Shown here: positions 55,227 to 64,000 of the stretch, piece after piece | Layout of the letters: the number at the start of each line of letters is the position of its first letter | Position numbering within the stretch: the first letter of the stretch is position 1 | Source of the DNA: Gemmatimonadaceae bacterium | GTDB taxonomy: Bacteria; Gemmatimonadota; Gemmatimonadetes; Gemmatimonadales; Gemmatimonadaceae | NCBI GenBank assembly: GCA_019694735.1 | Contig: JAIBBJ010000024.1 | Coordinates: forward strand, 1-64,000 | Direction of reading: 5' to 3' | DNA: 64,000 bases | Program-made: the position numbers and the translations under genes | Notes under the pieces: model-generated | Databases searched by the model: none | What the model was told of the DNA's origin: nothing | Seen by the model: the letters and a program-made list of their open reading frames with translations, nothing else

Positions 55227-56228
55227 CTAACGCGGTCCGGTCGACCCCTCCGGAAGGGTGGAGACCGCCCCGGTGGCCCGGGTGGACGGGCGGTAGGTCT
55301 CGGGGAAGAGCTCCGCGAGATGCGCCTGGAGCCGCTCCGGGGAGCCCGGCGTCCCGCGGGCCGCGCACCACTCGTCGAGCCGGCGCCCGAGCAGGGCGGC
55401 CGATGGGCGCTCGGCGGGGCCCTTGGCGATCGCGTCCGAGATCATGGCCTGGATGCCGGGGTCCGCGTCCGGGAGCCGGAGCGACAGGTCCGGACTCGGG
55501 CCGAGCACGACCTCATCGAACGCCGCCATCGTCTCGTCCTCCGTGAAGAGGGAGCGAAGGGCGAAGAGCTCGAACAGGACCACGCCCATCGAGAAGACGT
55601 CGGAGCGGGCATCGAGGTCCGAGCCCATGAGCTGCTCGGGGCTCATGTAGTGCTTCTTCCCCAGCAGCACCTGCCGGTTGGCGGAGGGGTCGACCATGGT
55701 GCGCGCCTTCGCGATGCCGAAGTCGCCGAGCTTCACGTGGCCGTCCCAGGTGAGCATCACATTCCCCGGGGAGACGTCGCGGTGCACGATGTCGAGCCGG
55801 TGGCCGCCCTCATCCACGAAGTGGTGGGCGAAGTCGAGGGCGCGGCAGACGCGGCTGGCGCAGTACGCGGCGACGTCGGGTGGCATGGGCAGGCGCCGCG
55901 CGCGGTGCGTGTTGATCAGCGTCCGGAGCGAGATGCCCTTGATCAGCTCCATGGCGATGAAGAGCGTCCCCTCGTGGTCGCCGAGCTGGTAGATCTGGAC
56001 GATGTTGCCGTGCACCAGGTTGGCGGAGAGCTTGGCCTCGTCGATGAAGAGCTGGCGCCACTCGGGGTGCCGGGCGAATCGCTCGTGGATGATCTTCAGC
56101 GCCATCCGCTTGGTGAACCCGGCGGAGCCGATCTGCTCGGCCTCGTGCACGGTGGCCATCCCGCCCCGCGCGATCTCGCGGAGCAGGCGGAAGCGGCTGA
56201 CGACGAGCAATTCCTGTCCGGGTCCCAT
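55227..56228 (-). CDS. Soluble Ser/Thr protein kinase
   Basis: A 333-residue Hanks-type kinase. Gly loop ARGGMATVHEA, K45 in MALKII, D151 in IVHRDVSPGNVML (HRDVSPGN, typical of myxobacterial/PknB-like kinases), D169 in LGDFGIAK, and MSPEQL. No TM helix, PASTA or TPR domain is attached; after the kinase domain only about 50 residues of Pro/Ser-rich tail follow. It probably signals in the cytoplasm. It diverges from the reductase gene across 62 bases. A second, membrane-bound kinase is encoded at 19601-22948. Confidence 0.94.
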   Translation of the reverse strand: MGPGQELLVVSRFRLLREIARGGMATVHEAEQIGSAGFTKRMALKIIHERFARHPEWRQLFIDEAKLSANLVHGNIVQIYQLGDHEGTLFIAMELIKGISLRTLINTHRARRLPMPPDVAAYCASRVCRALDFAHHFVDEGGHRLDIVHRDVSPGNVMLTWDGHVKLGDFGIAKARTMVDPSANRQVLLGKKHYMSPEQLMGSDLDARSDVFSMGVVLFELFALRSLFTEDETMAAFDEVVLGPSPDLSLRLPDADPGIQAMISDAIAKGPAERPSAALLGRRLDEWCAARGTPGSPERLQAHLAELFPETYRPSTRATGAVSTLPEGSTGPR

Positions 56229-56290
56229 GGCGTGCGGTGGTGAGGGTGGGGGCCGTTGTCCAGCGGCCGGGCGAGGGTGATTTTTATAGG

Positions 56291-57310
56291 ATGCGAACCC
56301 ACGAACTCCGCGATCTCTCCATTATCGGCGCGGGACCGGCCGGACTTTTCTCCCTGTTCTACGCAGGCATGCGCGGCGCGACCGCGCAAGTCATCGACGC
56401 CCTCCCGGAGCCGGGTGGCCAGCTGGCCGCGCTCTACCCCGAGAAGCTGATCTTCGACGTGGCCGGCTTCCCCCGTGTGCTGGCCAAGGACCTGGTGGCG
56501 AACCTGCGCCAGCAGGCCGGCCAGTTCGGGCAGCCCATCCACTGCGGCCAGCGGGTGGTGGGGCTGGAGGAGGCGGACGGCGTCTTCACCCTAGTGACCG
56601 AGACCGACCGCTTCCCGTCACGAGCGGTGATCATCGCCGCCGGGATCGGTGCCTTCGCGCCGCGTAAACTGCCGCAGGCGTGTGCGGAGCCCTGGTACGG
56701 CCGCGGGATCGACCCCGTGGTCCGGTCGCCGCAGGACTACGCCGGCAAGCACGTGGTGATCATCGGCGGCGGCGACTCGGCGTTCGACTGGGCGCACCAG
56801 CTCGAGGGGGTGGCCCGGAGCATCCGGCTGGTGCATCGGTCGGACCGGTTCCGGGCGCACCAGGCGACGGTCGACCAGGTCCTCGCGTCGGCGGCGGCGG
56901 GCCGGAGCGCCGTCCACACCTTCCACGAGCTCGCCGACGTGGTCGCCGAGGGCGACCGGCTGGTGGCGCTCGACCTGAAGGACATCAAGGCGAAGACGAC
57001 CACGCGGGTGCCGTGCGACGTGGTGCTGCCGATGCTCGGCTTCGTCTCCGACATGGGCGCGCTGCTCGACTGGGGGCTGACGGTCGAGAAGGACGAGATC
57101 CACGTCTCGCAGACCATGGAGACCGGCCGGCCGGGCCTCTGGGCGGTCGGCGACGTGAACACCTATCCGGGGAAGCTGAAGCTGATCGCGACCGGGTTCG
57201 CGGAGGCGTGCATCGCGGTGAACCAGGCCGTGCACTGGGTGTATCCGGACAAGAAGGTGAATCCGGGCCACTCCTCCAACCTGGCCGTCTTCGGGCAGAA
57301 GGACGACTGA
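56291..57310 (+). CDS. Ferredoxin/flavodoxin-NADP+ reductase-like flavoprotein (YumC type)
   Basis: A 339-residue thioredoxin-reductase-like flavoprotein without the redox CxxC. N-terminal FAD motif LSIIGAGPAGLFSLFYAGMRG, EPGGQLAALYPEKLIFDVAGFP, a second nucleotide-binding motif VVIIGGGDSAFDWAHQL for NADPH, and the C-terminal ETGRPGLWAVGDVNTYPGKLKLIATGFAEACIAVN. That pattern fits the YumC/FNR2 group, which reduces ferredoxin or flavodoxin with NADPH. The start is ATG 56291, only a few bases after an AT-rich TTTTTATAGG, so the Shine-Dalgarno is atypical (AGG touching ATG). The next gene starts 5 bases after its stop, a tight spacing with the TamA-like gene although the functions look unrelated. 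Confidence 0.92.
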   Translation: MRTHELRDLSIIGAGPAGLFSLFYAGMRGATAQVIDALPEPGGQLAALYPEKLIFDVAGFPRVLAKDLVANLRQQAGQFGQPIHCGQRVVGLEEADGVFTLVTETDRFPSRAVIIAAGIGAFAPRKLPQACAEPWYGRGIDPVVRSPQDYAGKHVVIIGGGDSAFDWAHQLEGVARSIRLVHRSDRFRAHQATVDQVLASAAAGRSAVHTFHELADVVAEGDRLVALDLKDIKAKTTTRVPCDVVLPMLGFVSDMGALLDWGLTVEKDEIHVSQTMETGRPGLWAVGDVNTYPGKLKLIATGFAEACIAVNQAVHWVYPDKKVNPGHSSNLAVFGQKDD

Positions 57311-57314
57311 GTCG

Positions 57315-59567
57315 ATGCTGCGGCGCCACGGCGTCCCCGCGGTCCTGGCGCTGCTCGTCGCGGCGTCGAGCGCGGCCCGCGCGCAGGAGACGCGTTGCGA
57401 GCGCGGTGACGTCGAGGTCCACGCGCTGACGTTCAGCGGCAACGCGGCCTTCGACGACGCCACGCTCGCGGCGGGCATCGTCACCACCCCGTCGTCGTTC
57501 CTGCGGCGGTTGTTCCGCTTCGGCGGCACGCGGCGCTGCCTCGACCGGCGCGAGTTCCCGGCCGACCGCCTCCGGCTCATCGTCTGGTACCGGAACCACG
57601 GCTTCGCGGACGCGACGGTGGACACCGTGGTGACGCCCCTGTCGCGGAACCGGATCGAGGTGCGCTTCGCGATCACCGAGGGCGCGCCGGTGCTGGTGGA
57701 CACGGTGCGCTTCGAGGGGATGGACGCGGTCCCCGAGCGCGTGGCGCTGCTGCGCGGGCTGCCGACGCAGGTCGGCGGGCGCTTCGACCGCTACGCCAAC
57801 CGCGCGACGAAGGACACGCTCGCGCGGCGGCTGCGTGACGGCGGCTACCCCGAAGCGGAGGCGTTCCTCGGCTACGATCTCCGCACCGAGGCGCGGCGGG
57901 CGACGGTGGTGTTCTCCGTCGTGCCGGGGCCGCGACGGCGGATCGGCGCGGTGCGCCTCGAGCGGGCCGGCCGCGGCGGCACGCCCCCGCAGGTGACCGA
58001 GGCCGCGGTCCGACGGCTGGCCGGGCTGGAGCCCGGCCAGCTGTATCGCGAGAAGGACCTCGAGCGCGCGAAGCGCACGCTGTACCAGGCGGAGGCGTTC
58101 ACGCAGGTGGAGGTGCAGCCGGGGGCGGCGCGCGAGGACTCGACGCTCACGGTGGACGTCGCGGTCACCGAGGGCTTCATGCGGTCGGCGCGCCTTGGCG
58201 GCGGCTGGGGCACGCTCGACTGCTTCCGCGCCACCGGGGAGCTGACCGAGTACAACCTGTTCAAGACCGCGACGCGCCTCGAGATGCGCGGCCGGCTCTC
58301 GAAGATCGGCATCGGCGCGCCGATCGACGGGGCGCCGGACCTCTGCAGCCGCGCGGTCCGCGAGGACCCGTACAGCGACTCGTTGAACTACTACGTGAGC
58401 GCCACGCTCAGCCAGCCGTCGCTGCTGCGGGCGAGCTTCGTGCCGACGCTCTCGCTCTACTCGGAGCGCCGCTCCGAGTTCAAGGCGTTCCTGCGCACCG
58501 CGCCGATCGGCGCCGCGCTGGCGCTCAACCGCGCCCTGCCGCGCCGCACGCACTCGCTCGGCTACAGCATCGAACTCGGGCGCACCGATGCGCAGCCGGC
58601 GCTCTTCTGCGCCGTCTTCCAGGTGTGCGTCCTCGCCGACCAGGACGCGCTGCGAAGGCTGCAGCGCGTGGCGGTGGTGAGCGCGGGGTCCGGCTACGAG
58701 CGGACGGACAACCCGCTCGACCCGTCGCGCGGGCTCTCGGGCCGCGCCGACGTGCGCTACGCGTCGCGGTTCACCGGCTCCGACAGCACCATCCAGTTCG
58801 CGCGCCTCTCCGCCGACGGCGCCTACTACGTGCCGCTCACCAACGACGTCGTGCTCGCGGTGCGCCTGCGCCTCGGCGGCGTGGTCGGGCCGACGCTCGC
58901 GCTGGACGAGGCCGACCGCTATGTGCCGGCGCAGGAGCGGCTCTTCGGCGGTGGGCCCACCACGGTGCGCGGCTTCCGGCAGAACGAGCTCGGCCCCGCG
59001 GTCTACATCCCCGAGGCCTACGACACCATCTCCGTCGCGACCGGGCTGCCCGTCTCGAGCATCGCCGCGGGCGACACGGTGTACTTCCGCTCGGCCGACA
59101 CGGTGCAGAACCGCGCCGTGCCGACCGGCGGCAACGCGATGCTGATCGGCAACATCGAGCTGCGCATCGCGAGCCCGGTCTTCCCCGAGCTGCTACGCTG
59201 GGTGGCGTTCGTGGACCTCGGGCGCGTCTGGAACCGCGGCGCCGGCACCGAGCGGCTGCGCTTCACGGCGCTGGCCGCGACGCCGGGCATCGGCATCCGC
59301 GTGCGCACGCCCATCGGCTACCTCCGCGCCGACCTCGCCTACAACGACTACCGGCGTCCGGCGGGCGCTGCGTACTTCGATGCGCCGCTCGCGGACGGCG
59401 GCCAGCTCTTCTGCGTGAGCCCGGGGAACACGCTGCGCATCGTGCGGACCGCCGGCGGCGCGCTCGCGCAGGAGGCGGGCAGTTGCCCGAGCGGCTTCCG
59501 CCCGCCGCGGCCGGGGAATTTCCTGAGCCGGCTCACGCCGTCCATCGCCATCGGGCAGGCGTTCTAG
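57315..59567 (+). CDS. Omp85-family outer-membrane protein (TamA/BamA-like)
   Basis: A 750-residue Omp85 protein. Signal peptide about 1-24 (SSAARAQ). Three or four POTRA domains (about 28-290): VEVHALTFSGNAAFDD, VLVDTVRFEGMDAVPE, RRIGAVRLERAGRGG with YREKDLERAKRTLYQAEAFTQVEVQPG. The C-terminal barrel (about 300-750) has the diagnostic RLFGGGPTTVRGFRQNELGP (the conserved VRGF/Y loop L6 motif) and GGNAMLIGNIELRIASPVFPELLRWVAFVDLG. Only one base separates it from the tamB-like gene, so it is most likely TamA, acting in outer-membrane protein or lipid transport, rather than essential BamA. The last residue is Phe, the expected beta-signal end. Confidence 0.94.
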   Translation: MLRRHGVPAVLALLVAASSAARAQETRCERGDVEVHALTFSGNAAFDDATLAAGIVTTPSSFLRRLFRFGGTRRCLDRREFPADRLRLIVWYRNHGFADATVDTVVTPLSRNRIEVRFAITEGAPVLVDTVRFEGMDAVPERVALLRGLPTQVGGRFDRYANRATKDTLARRLRDGGYPEAEAFLGYDLRTEARRATVVFSVVPGPRRRIGAVRLERAGRGGTPPQVTEAAVRRLAGLEPGQLYREKDLERAKRTLYQAEAFTQVEVQPGAAREDSTLTVDVAVTEGFMRSARLGGGWGTLDCFRATGELTEYNLFKTATRLEMRGRLSKIGIGAPIDGAPDLCSRAVREDPYSDSLNYYVSATLSQPSLLRASFVPTLSLYSERRSEFKAFLRTAPIGAALALNRALPRRTHSLGYSIELGRTDAQPALFCAVFQVCVLADQDALRRLQRVAVVSAGSGYERTDNPLDPSRGLSGRADVRYASRFTGSDSTIQFARLSADGAYYVPLTNDVVLAVRLRLGGVVGPTLALDEADRYVPAQERLFGGGPTTVRGFRQNELGPAVYIPEAYDTISVATGLPVSSIAAGDTVYFRSADTVQNRAVPTGGNAMLIGNIELRIASPVFPELLRWVAFVDLGRVWNRGAGTERLRFTALAATPGIGIRVRTPIGYLRADLAYNDYRRPAGAAYFDAPLADGGQLFCVSPGNTLRIVRTAGGALAQEAGSCPSGFRPPRPGNFLSRLTPSIAIGQAF

Positions 59568-59568
59568 C

Positions 59569-62500
59569 ATGATCGGCCGCCGCCGCCTGGTCGTCCTCTG
59601 GAGCGCCGTGCTGATGCTCGTCATCGCCGCGGGGGCGATCGGCGCGTTCGTGGCCGCGACACAGGGCGAGGGCGGCCGCGACTTCCTCCGGCGGGTCGCC
59701 GAGGCGCAACTCGGCCGCGCCGTGCAGGGCCGCGTGCACCTCGGGGCGCTCAGCGGCTCGTTCATCACCGACCTGACGGTGGACTCCCTCGAGATCCGCG
59801 ATCCCGACGATTCGGTGTTCGCGGCGACGGGGACGCTCCGGGTGACCTTCGACCCGCGGGACCTCATCGACGGCCGCCTCTTCGTCCGCTCCGTGGAGGC
59901 CGCACGACCGCGCGTGCACTTCCGGCGCGACTTCGAGGGCCGCTGGAGCACGGAGCGGATCTGGCCGCGCAGGGAGGGCCCGCGGCGTGCCCGTTCCCGG
60001 GCGAGCTTCGGGTCGCTCCTCGTGCTCGAGCAGGTCGCGGTGCGCGACGGCGAGTTCGCGATGACGATGCCCTGGGCGCCCGCGGACACGCTGCGCGGCG
60101 CGGCGCGCGAGGCGGCGATCCGCGCCGCGCTCGCCGATACGCTCGCCGAGACGCGCCGCGCCGACGGCCGCCGCTTCACGCGCACCTGGCGTTGGCGGCA
60201 CCTGCAGGCCGACCTCCCCCGGCTCCGGCTGCTCCATCCCGACTCCAGCGGCCGCCACTTCGACGTCGCGCGACTCGACGCGATGGAGTCCTACCCGCCG
60301 TTCGCCTTCCGCGACCTCCAGGGCGACGTCCGATGGCTCGGCGACTCGCTCTGGTTCACGCTGCCGCGATTCCGGCTCACCGGCTCCGTGGGGCGCGCGG
60401 AGGGCAAGGTCTGGTGGGGACACGGGGGCGGGATGCATTACCGCATCCACGTGGACGGCGACTCGGTCGCGCTCGCCGACGTCGCGTGGATCTCGCCGTC
60501 GCTGCCCACGGAGGGGAGCGGCGTGATGACGCTCGACATCCGCGACCGTCCCGGCGTGGACATCATGGAGTACGCGATCTCGGGGATGGACGTCCGCGCG
60601 CACCGCTCGCGCGTGCGCGGCCGCATGACGTGGGTGATCGGTGGCCCGGTGCCGGTGCTCGAGGACGTGGACCTCGAGGGCGCGCCGATCGACTTCAAGC
60701 TCATCGAGCGCTTCAACCAGGGCCCGATGGCCTACCCGTTCGCGGGCCAGATCGTCGGGCGGCTGCGCGGCCGCGGCGGGCCGCTCAACCGCTGGGTGGT
60801 CGACGACGCACGCGTCCTCTTCCGGGACGGCAACGTGCCGGGCGCCGTCGCGCAGGGCCGCGCGCATGGCGAGCTCGACATCCTCGATCCCGCGTACACG
60901 GTGTTCCGCGGCTTCACCGTGGAGCTGGACTCGTTCGACCTGCGCACCATGCAGGCGCTCAACCCCGACTTCCCGCTGCTCCGCGGCACCGTCGGCGGCA
61001 TCGCGCGCCTCGACTCGTCGTGGCTCGACGTGCGCTTCTCGCAGGCCGACCTCGTCCACCGCGACAGCACGCACGCCGTCTCGCGCTTCGCCGGCAGCGG
61101 CCGGCTCACGTCGGGCGAGATCGAGATGGCGTACGACGTGGACCTGCAGGCGCAGCCGCTCAACTTCACCACGCTCGCGGTCTCCTTCCCCGAGGTGCCG
61201 CTGCGCGGCGACTGGTTCGGGCCGCTGCGCGTGAAGGGGACGCTGCACGACCTCGTGATGCGCTCCGAGCTCGAGGGCGATGCGGGGCGGCTGGCGATGG
61301 ATGCGACGCTCGACGCCGAGGAGCCGGGCTACCGGTTCAACGGCAAGCTCGACCTGATCGCCCTCGATCCGTCGGTGGCGCTCGGCGATGCCCGGCTCCC
61401 CGCCGGCGAGCTCACGGCCTCGGTCTCGGGCGACGTGCAGGGTGACTCCCTCGCGAACCTGGCCGGGCAGGCGGTCGTCGGTGTGGACCGCTCGACCCTC
61501 GCCGGCGTGCGCCTCTTCATCGGCGACGCCCGGCTGCGGATGGGCGACGGCCTGCTGCGGCTCGACACGCTGCACCTCGAGACCACGGTCGTGCAGGTGG
61601 ACGCCGGCGGCGCGCTGGGGCTGCACGCGGGCCGGCGCGACTCGCTCACGCTCACCGCGCGCCTCGACTCCCTCGGCGGCCTGCGCCGCTGGCTCTCCAG
61701 CGAGGGCGCGGACTCGCTCGTCGGGACCGTGCACGTGGACGCCGTCGCCCGCGGCTGGCTCCGCGACTTCGGGCTCGATGCCGCGCTCGACGGCGAGCGC
61801 CTGATCGCGGGGCTCGCGAGCACCAAGGTCGTCACCGGCAGCGCGGAGCTGGCGCACTTGCCCGACGCGCCCGCCGGGACGCTCTCGCTGGCGCTCGACT
61901 CGCTGCGGGCCGCCGGCTTCGCGATCGACCGGTTCTTCTCCAAGGCCACGCTCGACGGCTCCGGGCGCGCGGTGATCGACGCCGACCTCACGGGAGCCGC
62001 CGGGACGCGCGCGGTCGGGCGCGCGCGCGTGGGCCAGGCCGGCGACACCGTGCAGGTCCTGTTCGACTCGCTCGGCCTGCGGACCGCGACGCGGTCGTGG
62101 TCGCTCGCCGCGCCGGCGGCCTTCACGTTCGGCGCGCCGGGCTTCGGCGTGGACTCGTTCGTCGTCCGCGGCGACTCGGGGGCGGTGCTGCGCCTCACCG
62201 GTCGCCTCCCGGCCGAGGGCGACCTCGACCTCCGGTTCCGCGCGCGCGGCTTCCCGGTGGCCGACATCGCCGAGCTGCTGCAGGCGTCGGGCCAGCAGGC
62301 GGGAGCGATCGACCTGGATGCGCAGCTCGTGGGCACACGGCGCGCGCCGGTGCTCGAGGCGACCGGCGCGCTCACGCAGGGGCTGATCGCCGGCGTGCGG
62401 CTGGACACGCTCACGCTCACGGCCTCGGGCGTCGCCGACGCGCTGCGCCTCACCGCCACGCTCGGGTCCGTCGGACGGCCGGTGATGGTGGCCGAGGGCA

Positions 62501-64000
62501 GCTTCCCGTTCGCCCTCGGCCTCGACGGCTCGCCGTCGGGGATGCGCGACGCCGGACCGGTCGAGGGCAGCGTGCGCTCCGACACGGTCAGCCTGCGGAT
62601 GTTCGAGGGCTTCGTGCGGCGCGGCGCGGGCGACCCGGGGAACTTCGCCCTCAACCTCGACCTCACCGGCACCTGGGGCCGCCCGCGCCTCGAGGGCGAC
62701 CTCGCGGTGCGCGACGGGCGGCTCGCCTTCGCGCCCCTCGGCGCGGTGCAATGGCGCGACCTCACGGCGGACATCGGGCTCGTCGGGGACAGCGTGGCGG
62801 TCCGCCGGCTCACGGTGAACTCCGACCGGCCCGGGGACCGCAAGGGGCGCGCGTCGGTCTCCGGGTGGGTCAAGTTCACCGACCTCGACAATCCCGCGTT
62901 CGACCTCACCGCGCGCGCCTCGCGCTTCAACGCCTACAACGTCCGGGATGTCGCGGACATCGACGTCTCCGATTCGCTGCGCGTGAACGGCACGTTGCGC
63001 GCGGCGACGCTGCGCGGCGCCCTGACGGTGGATCACGCGACGATCGCGATCCCCGAGATCGCGACCAAGGACGTGATCTCGCTCTCCGAGTTCGACCGGT
63101 TCGGGCTGGTGGACACGACGGCGCTGCTCGACCGCCGCCTCGCGCCGACGGCGCCGCCGGTCTTCATCGACAACCTCACGGTGCGCGCCGTGCCGGTGCG
63201 GATGGGCCGCGACGTCTGGCTGCGCTCGGCCGAGGCGAACATCAACCTGGGCGGCGAGGTCTCGATCACGCGCGCCCAGGCGGGGCGCGGCGGACGCGCC
63301 GGCGAGGCGCAGCTCGCGCTCACGGGGTCGCTGCGCACCGTGCGCGGCACCTACGAGCTCGCGATCGGCCCGGTGCGGCGGACCTTCGAGGTGCAGGAGG
63401 GCTCGATCGACTGGTTCGGCGACCCGGACTTCGTCTTCGACCCGAGCCTCGACATCTGGGCGCAGCACACGGTGCGGCAGTACAGCAAGCAGGGCGCGCA
63501 GCCCGATGTCCGCGTGCGGGTCAACATCGGTGGCACGCTCAACGAGCCCACCGCCGCGCTGACGACGCCGGACTCGCTCCGCGTGCGGCAGGCGGACCTC
63601 ATCAGCTACCTCGTCACCGGCGGCCCCAGCTTCGAGATCGGCGGCCGCAACGGGAACTACACGTCCACCGCGACGCGCATCCTCATCAGCTCGCTCGGCG
63701 GTGTGCTCGGCAGCAAGGCCGGCGGCCTGTGCGACGACGCGCGCGTCTCGACCGCCCTCGCCGACAACACGTCGCTGACGCTCAAGGGCGGCACCGCCGC
63801 GGCGCTCGAGGGCGCGCGCTTCAACTGCGGGAAGCAGGTCGGGCGCAGCGCATTCGTCCGCCTCGACGCCGGGCTCTGCCAGGTGGGCCAGTTCGTGCAG
63901 GGCAACTCGAGCCTCAACGCGGCAGCGTTCGCCAACTCGATCGGCGTCAAGCTCGACTACCTGCTCCGCCAGGGCTACACCGTCTCGGCCGGCGTCGAGC
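59569..64000 (+). CDS. tamB: TamB-like AsmA/DUF490 translocation protein (3' end outside window)
   Basis: At least 1477 residues, still open at 64000. An N-terminal uncleaved anchor (RLVVLWSAVLMLVIAAGAIGAFV) is followed by a very long beta-helical/taco region with many short repeats ('LxLDTL', 'SLxGxL', 'RGSWxxPRLEGxLxVRDG'). The C-terminal DUF490 part (from about residue 1180) has RGSLRTVRGTYELAIGPVRRTFEVQEGSIDWFGDPDF and LTTPDSLRVRQADLISYLVTGG, typical of TamB. The protein bridges inner and outer membranes, probably conducting phospholipids. E. coli TamB is about 1260 residues; this one is longer. The ATG is 1 base after the TamA-like stop. Confidence 0.93.
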   Translation, partial: MIGRRRLVVLWSAVLMLVIAAGAIGAFVAATQGEGGRDFLRRVAEAQLGRAVQGRVHLGALSGSFITDLTVDSLEIRDPDDSVFAATGTLRVTFDPRDLIDGRLFVRSVEAARPRVHFRRDFEGRWSTERIWPRREGPRRARSRASFGSLLVLEQVAVRDGEFAMTMPWAPADTLRGAAREAAIRAALADTLAETRRADGRRFTRTWRWRHLQADLPRLRLLHPDSSGRHFDVARLDAMESYPPFAFRDLQGDVRWLGDSLWFTLPRFRLTGSVGRAEGKVWWGHGGGMHYRIHVDGDSVALADVAWISPSLPTEGSGVMTLDIRDRPGVDIMEYAISGMDVRAHRSRVRGRMTWVIGGPVPVLEDVDLEGAPIDFKLIERFNQGPMAYPFAGQIVGRLRGRGGPLNRWVVDDARVLFRDGNVPGAVAQGRAHGELDILDPAYTVFRGFTVELDSFDLRTMQALNPDFPLLRGTVGGIARLDSSWLDVRFSQADLVHRDSTHAVSRFAGSGRLTSGEIEMAYDVDLQAQPLNFTTLAVSFPEVPLRGDWFGPLRVKGTLHDLVMRSELEGDAGRLAMDATLDAEEPGYRFNGKLDLIALDPSVALGDARLPAGELTASVSGDVQGDSLANLAGQAVVGVDRSTLAGVRLFIGDARLRMGDGLLRLDTLHLETTVVQVDAGGALGLHAGRRDSLTLTARLDSLGGLRRWLSSEGADSLVGTVHVDAVARGWLRDFGLDAALDGERLIAGLASTKVVTGSAELAHLPDAPAGTLSLALDSLRAAGFAIDRFFSKATLDGSGRAVIDADLTGAAGTRAVGRARVGQAGDTVQVLFDSLGLRTATRSWSLAAPAAFTFGAPGFGVDSFVVRGDSGAVLRLTGRLPAEGDLDLRFRARGFPVADIAELLQASGQQAGAIDLDAQLVGTRRAPVLEATGALTQGLIAGVRLDTLTLTASGVADALRLTATLGSVGRPVMVAEGSFPFALGLDGSPSGMRDAGPVEGSVRSDTVSLRMFEGFVRRGAGDPGNFALNLDLTGTWGRPRLEGDLAVRDGRLAFAPLGAVQWRDLTADIGLVGDSVAVRRLTVNSDRPGDRKGRASVSGWVKFTDLDNPAFDLTARASRFNAYNVRDVADIDVSDSLRVNGTLRAATLRGALTVDHATIAIPEIATKDVISLSEFDRFGLVDTTALLDRRLAPTAPPVFIDNLTVRAVPVRMGRDVWLRSAEANINLGGEVSITRAQAGRGGRAGEAQLALTGSLRTVRGTYELAIGPVRRTFEVQEGSIDWFGDPDFVFDPSLDIWAQHTVRQYSKQGAQPDVRVRVNIGGTLNEPTAALTTPDSLRVRQADLISYLVTGGPSFEIGGRNGNYTSTATRILISSLGGVLGSKAGGLCDDARVSTALADNTSLTLKGGTAAALEGARFNCGKQVGRSAFVRLDAGLCQVGQFVQGNSSLNAAAFANSIGVKLDYLLRQGYTVSAGVE

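Noticed and set aside
59533-63468. A 1311-codon frame on the minus strand opposite tamB
   Set aside because: Low-complexity Glu/Arg/Ala sequence without motifs, antisense to a clear TamB-like gene; a codon-bias shadow.

Overview
This 64 kb window is uniformly very GC-rich (visually around 70%) and densely coded on both strands. It has many GTG starts and many ATGA/GTGA stop-start overlaps. I see no rRNA, tRNA, CRISPR array, insertion sequence, integrase or other sign of recent transfer. The protein families point to a free-living didermic heterotroph and fit Gemmatimonadota best: an ECF sigma operon with glycogen-binding (AMPK1-CBM/CBM48) domains, an 'acidobacterial duplicated orphan permease' fused to a Ser/Thr kinase, secreted M14 peptidases, TamA/TamB and a MoxR/VWA pair. 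That assignment is inferred from gene content; no rRNA is present to confirm it.

Layout. 1-3.2 kb: the 5' end of a lipoprotein nucleosidase (-) and a secreted M14 carboxypeptidase (+). 3.2-13.0 kb (-): acyl-CoA dehydrogenase, a REC-EAL c-di-GMP phosphodiesterase, the methionine pair metF-metH behind a promoter, a SAM-II riboswitch and a terminator, then DUF167, YggT and an aldehyde dehydrogenase. 13.2-18.0 kb (+): an ECF sigma factor, a membrane protein with a periplasmic CBM48-like domain (candidate anti-sigma), two exported proteins (one ending in a second CBM48-like domain), a Tat-exported class V aminotransferase and an EVE protein. 18-24 kb (-): a PLP decarboxylase, a kinase-permease fusion and a TauE/SafE permease. 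24-27 kb (+): citrate synthase and a secreted protein with a carboxypeptidase-regulatory-like domain. 27-36 kb: mutY, a nickel/cobalt-type transporter and a TetR regulator (-), diverging from a TolC/MFP/RND efflux operon (+) and a TPR sensor-like protein. 36-43 kb: a VWA protein, a Ca2+/Na+ exchanger and MarR (-), diverging from an MFS exporter, a cation/proton antiporter and a GCS2-type ligase (+). 43-47 kb: a MoxR-type AAA ATPase translationally coupled to a molybdopterin oxidoreductase (-), a structured intergenic region and a tiny lipoprotein (+). 47-56 kb (-): ygfZ, a degenerate HAD protein, glcFED, a primary-type sigma factor, aroB, a PduO-type adenosyltransferase and a soluble Ser/Thr kinase. 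56-64 kb (+): a ferredoxin/flavodoxin-NADP reductase-like protein, a TamA/BamA protein and a TamB-like protein that runs off the window.

How the parts work together. One-carbon and methionine metabolism (metF, metH) is gated by SAM. Glycolate oxidase, citrate synthase, acyl-CoA dehydrogenase and aldehyde dehydrogenase serve central carbon oxidation. TamA/TamB, the RND system and the many secreted proteins reflect an elaborate outer membrane. Two divergent repressor-efflux pairs (TetR/RND and MarR/MFS) carry recognisable palindromic operators between the genes. The most distinctive candidates for new biology are the ECF-CBM48 operon, the kinase-permease fusion and the MoxR-molybdoenzyme coupling.
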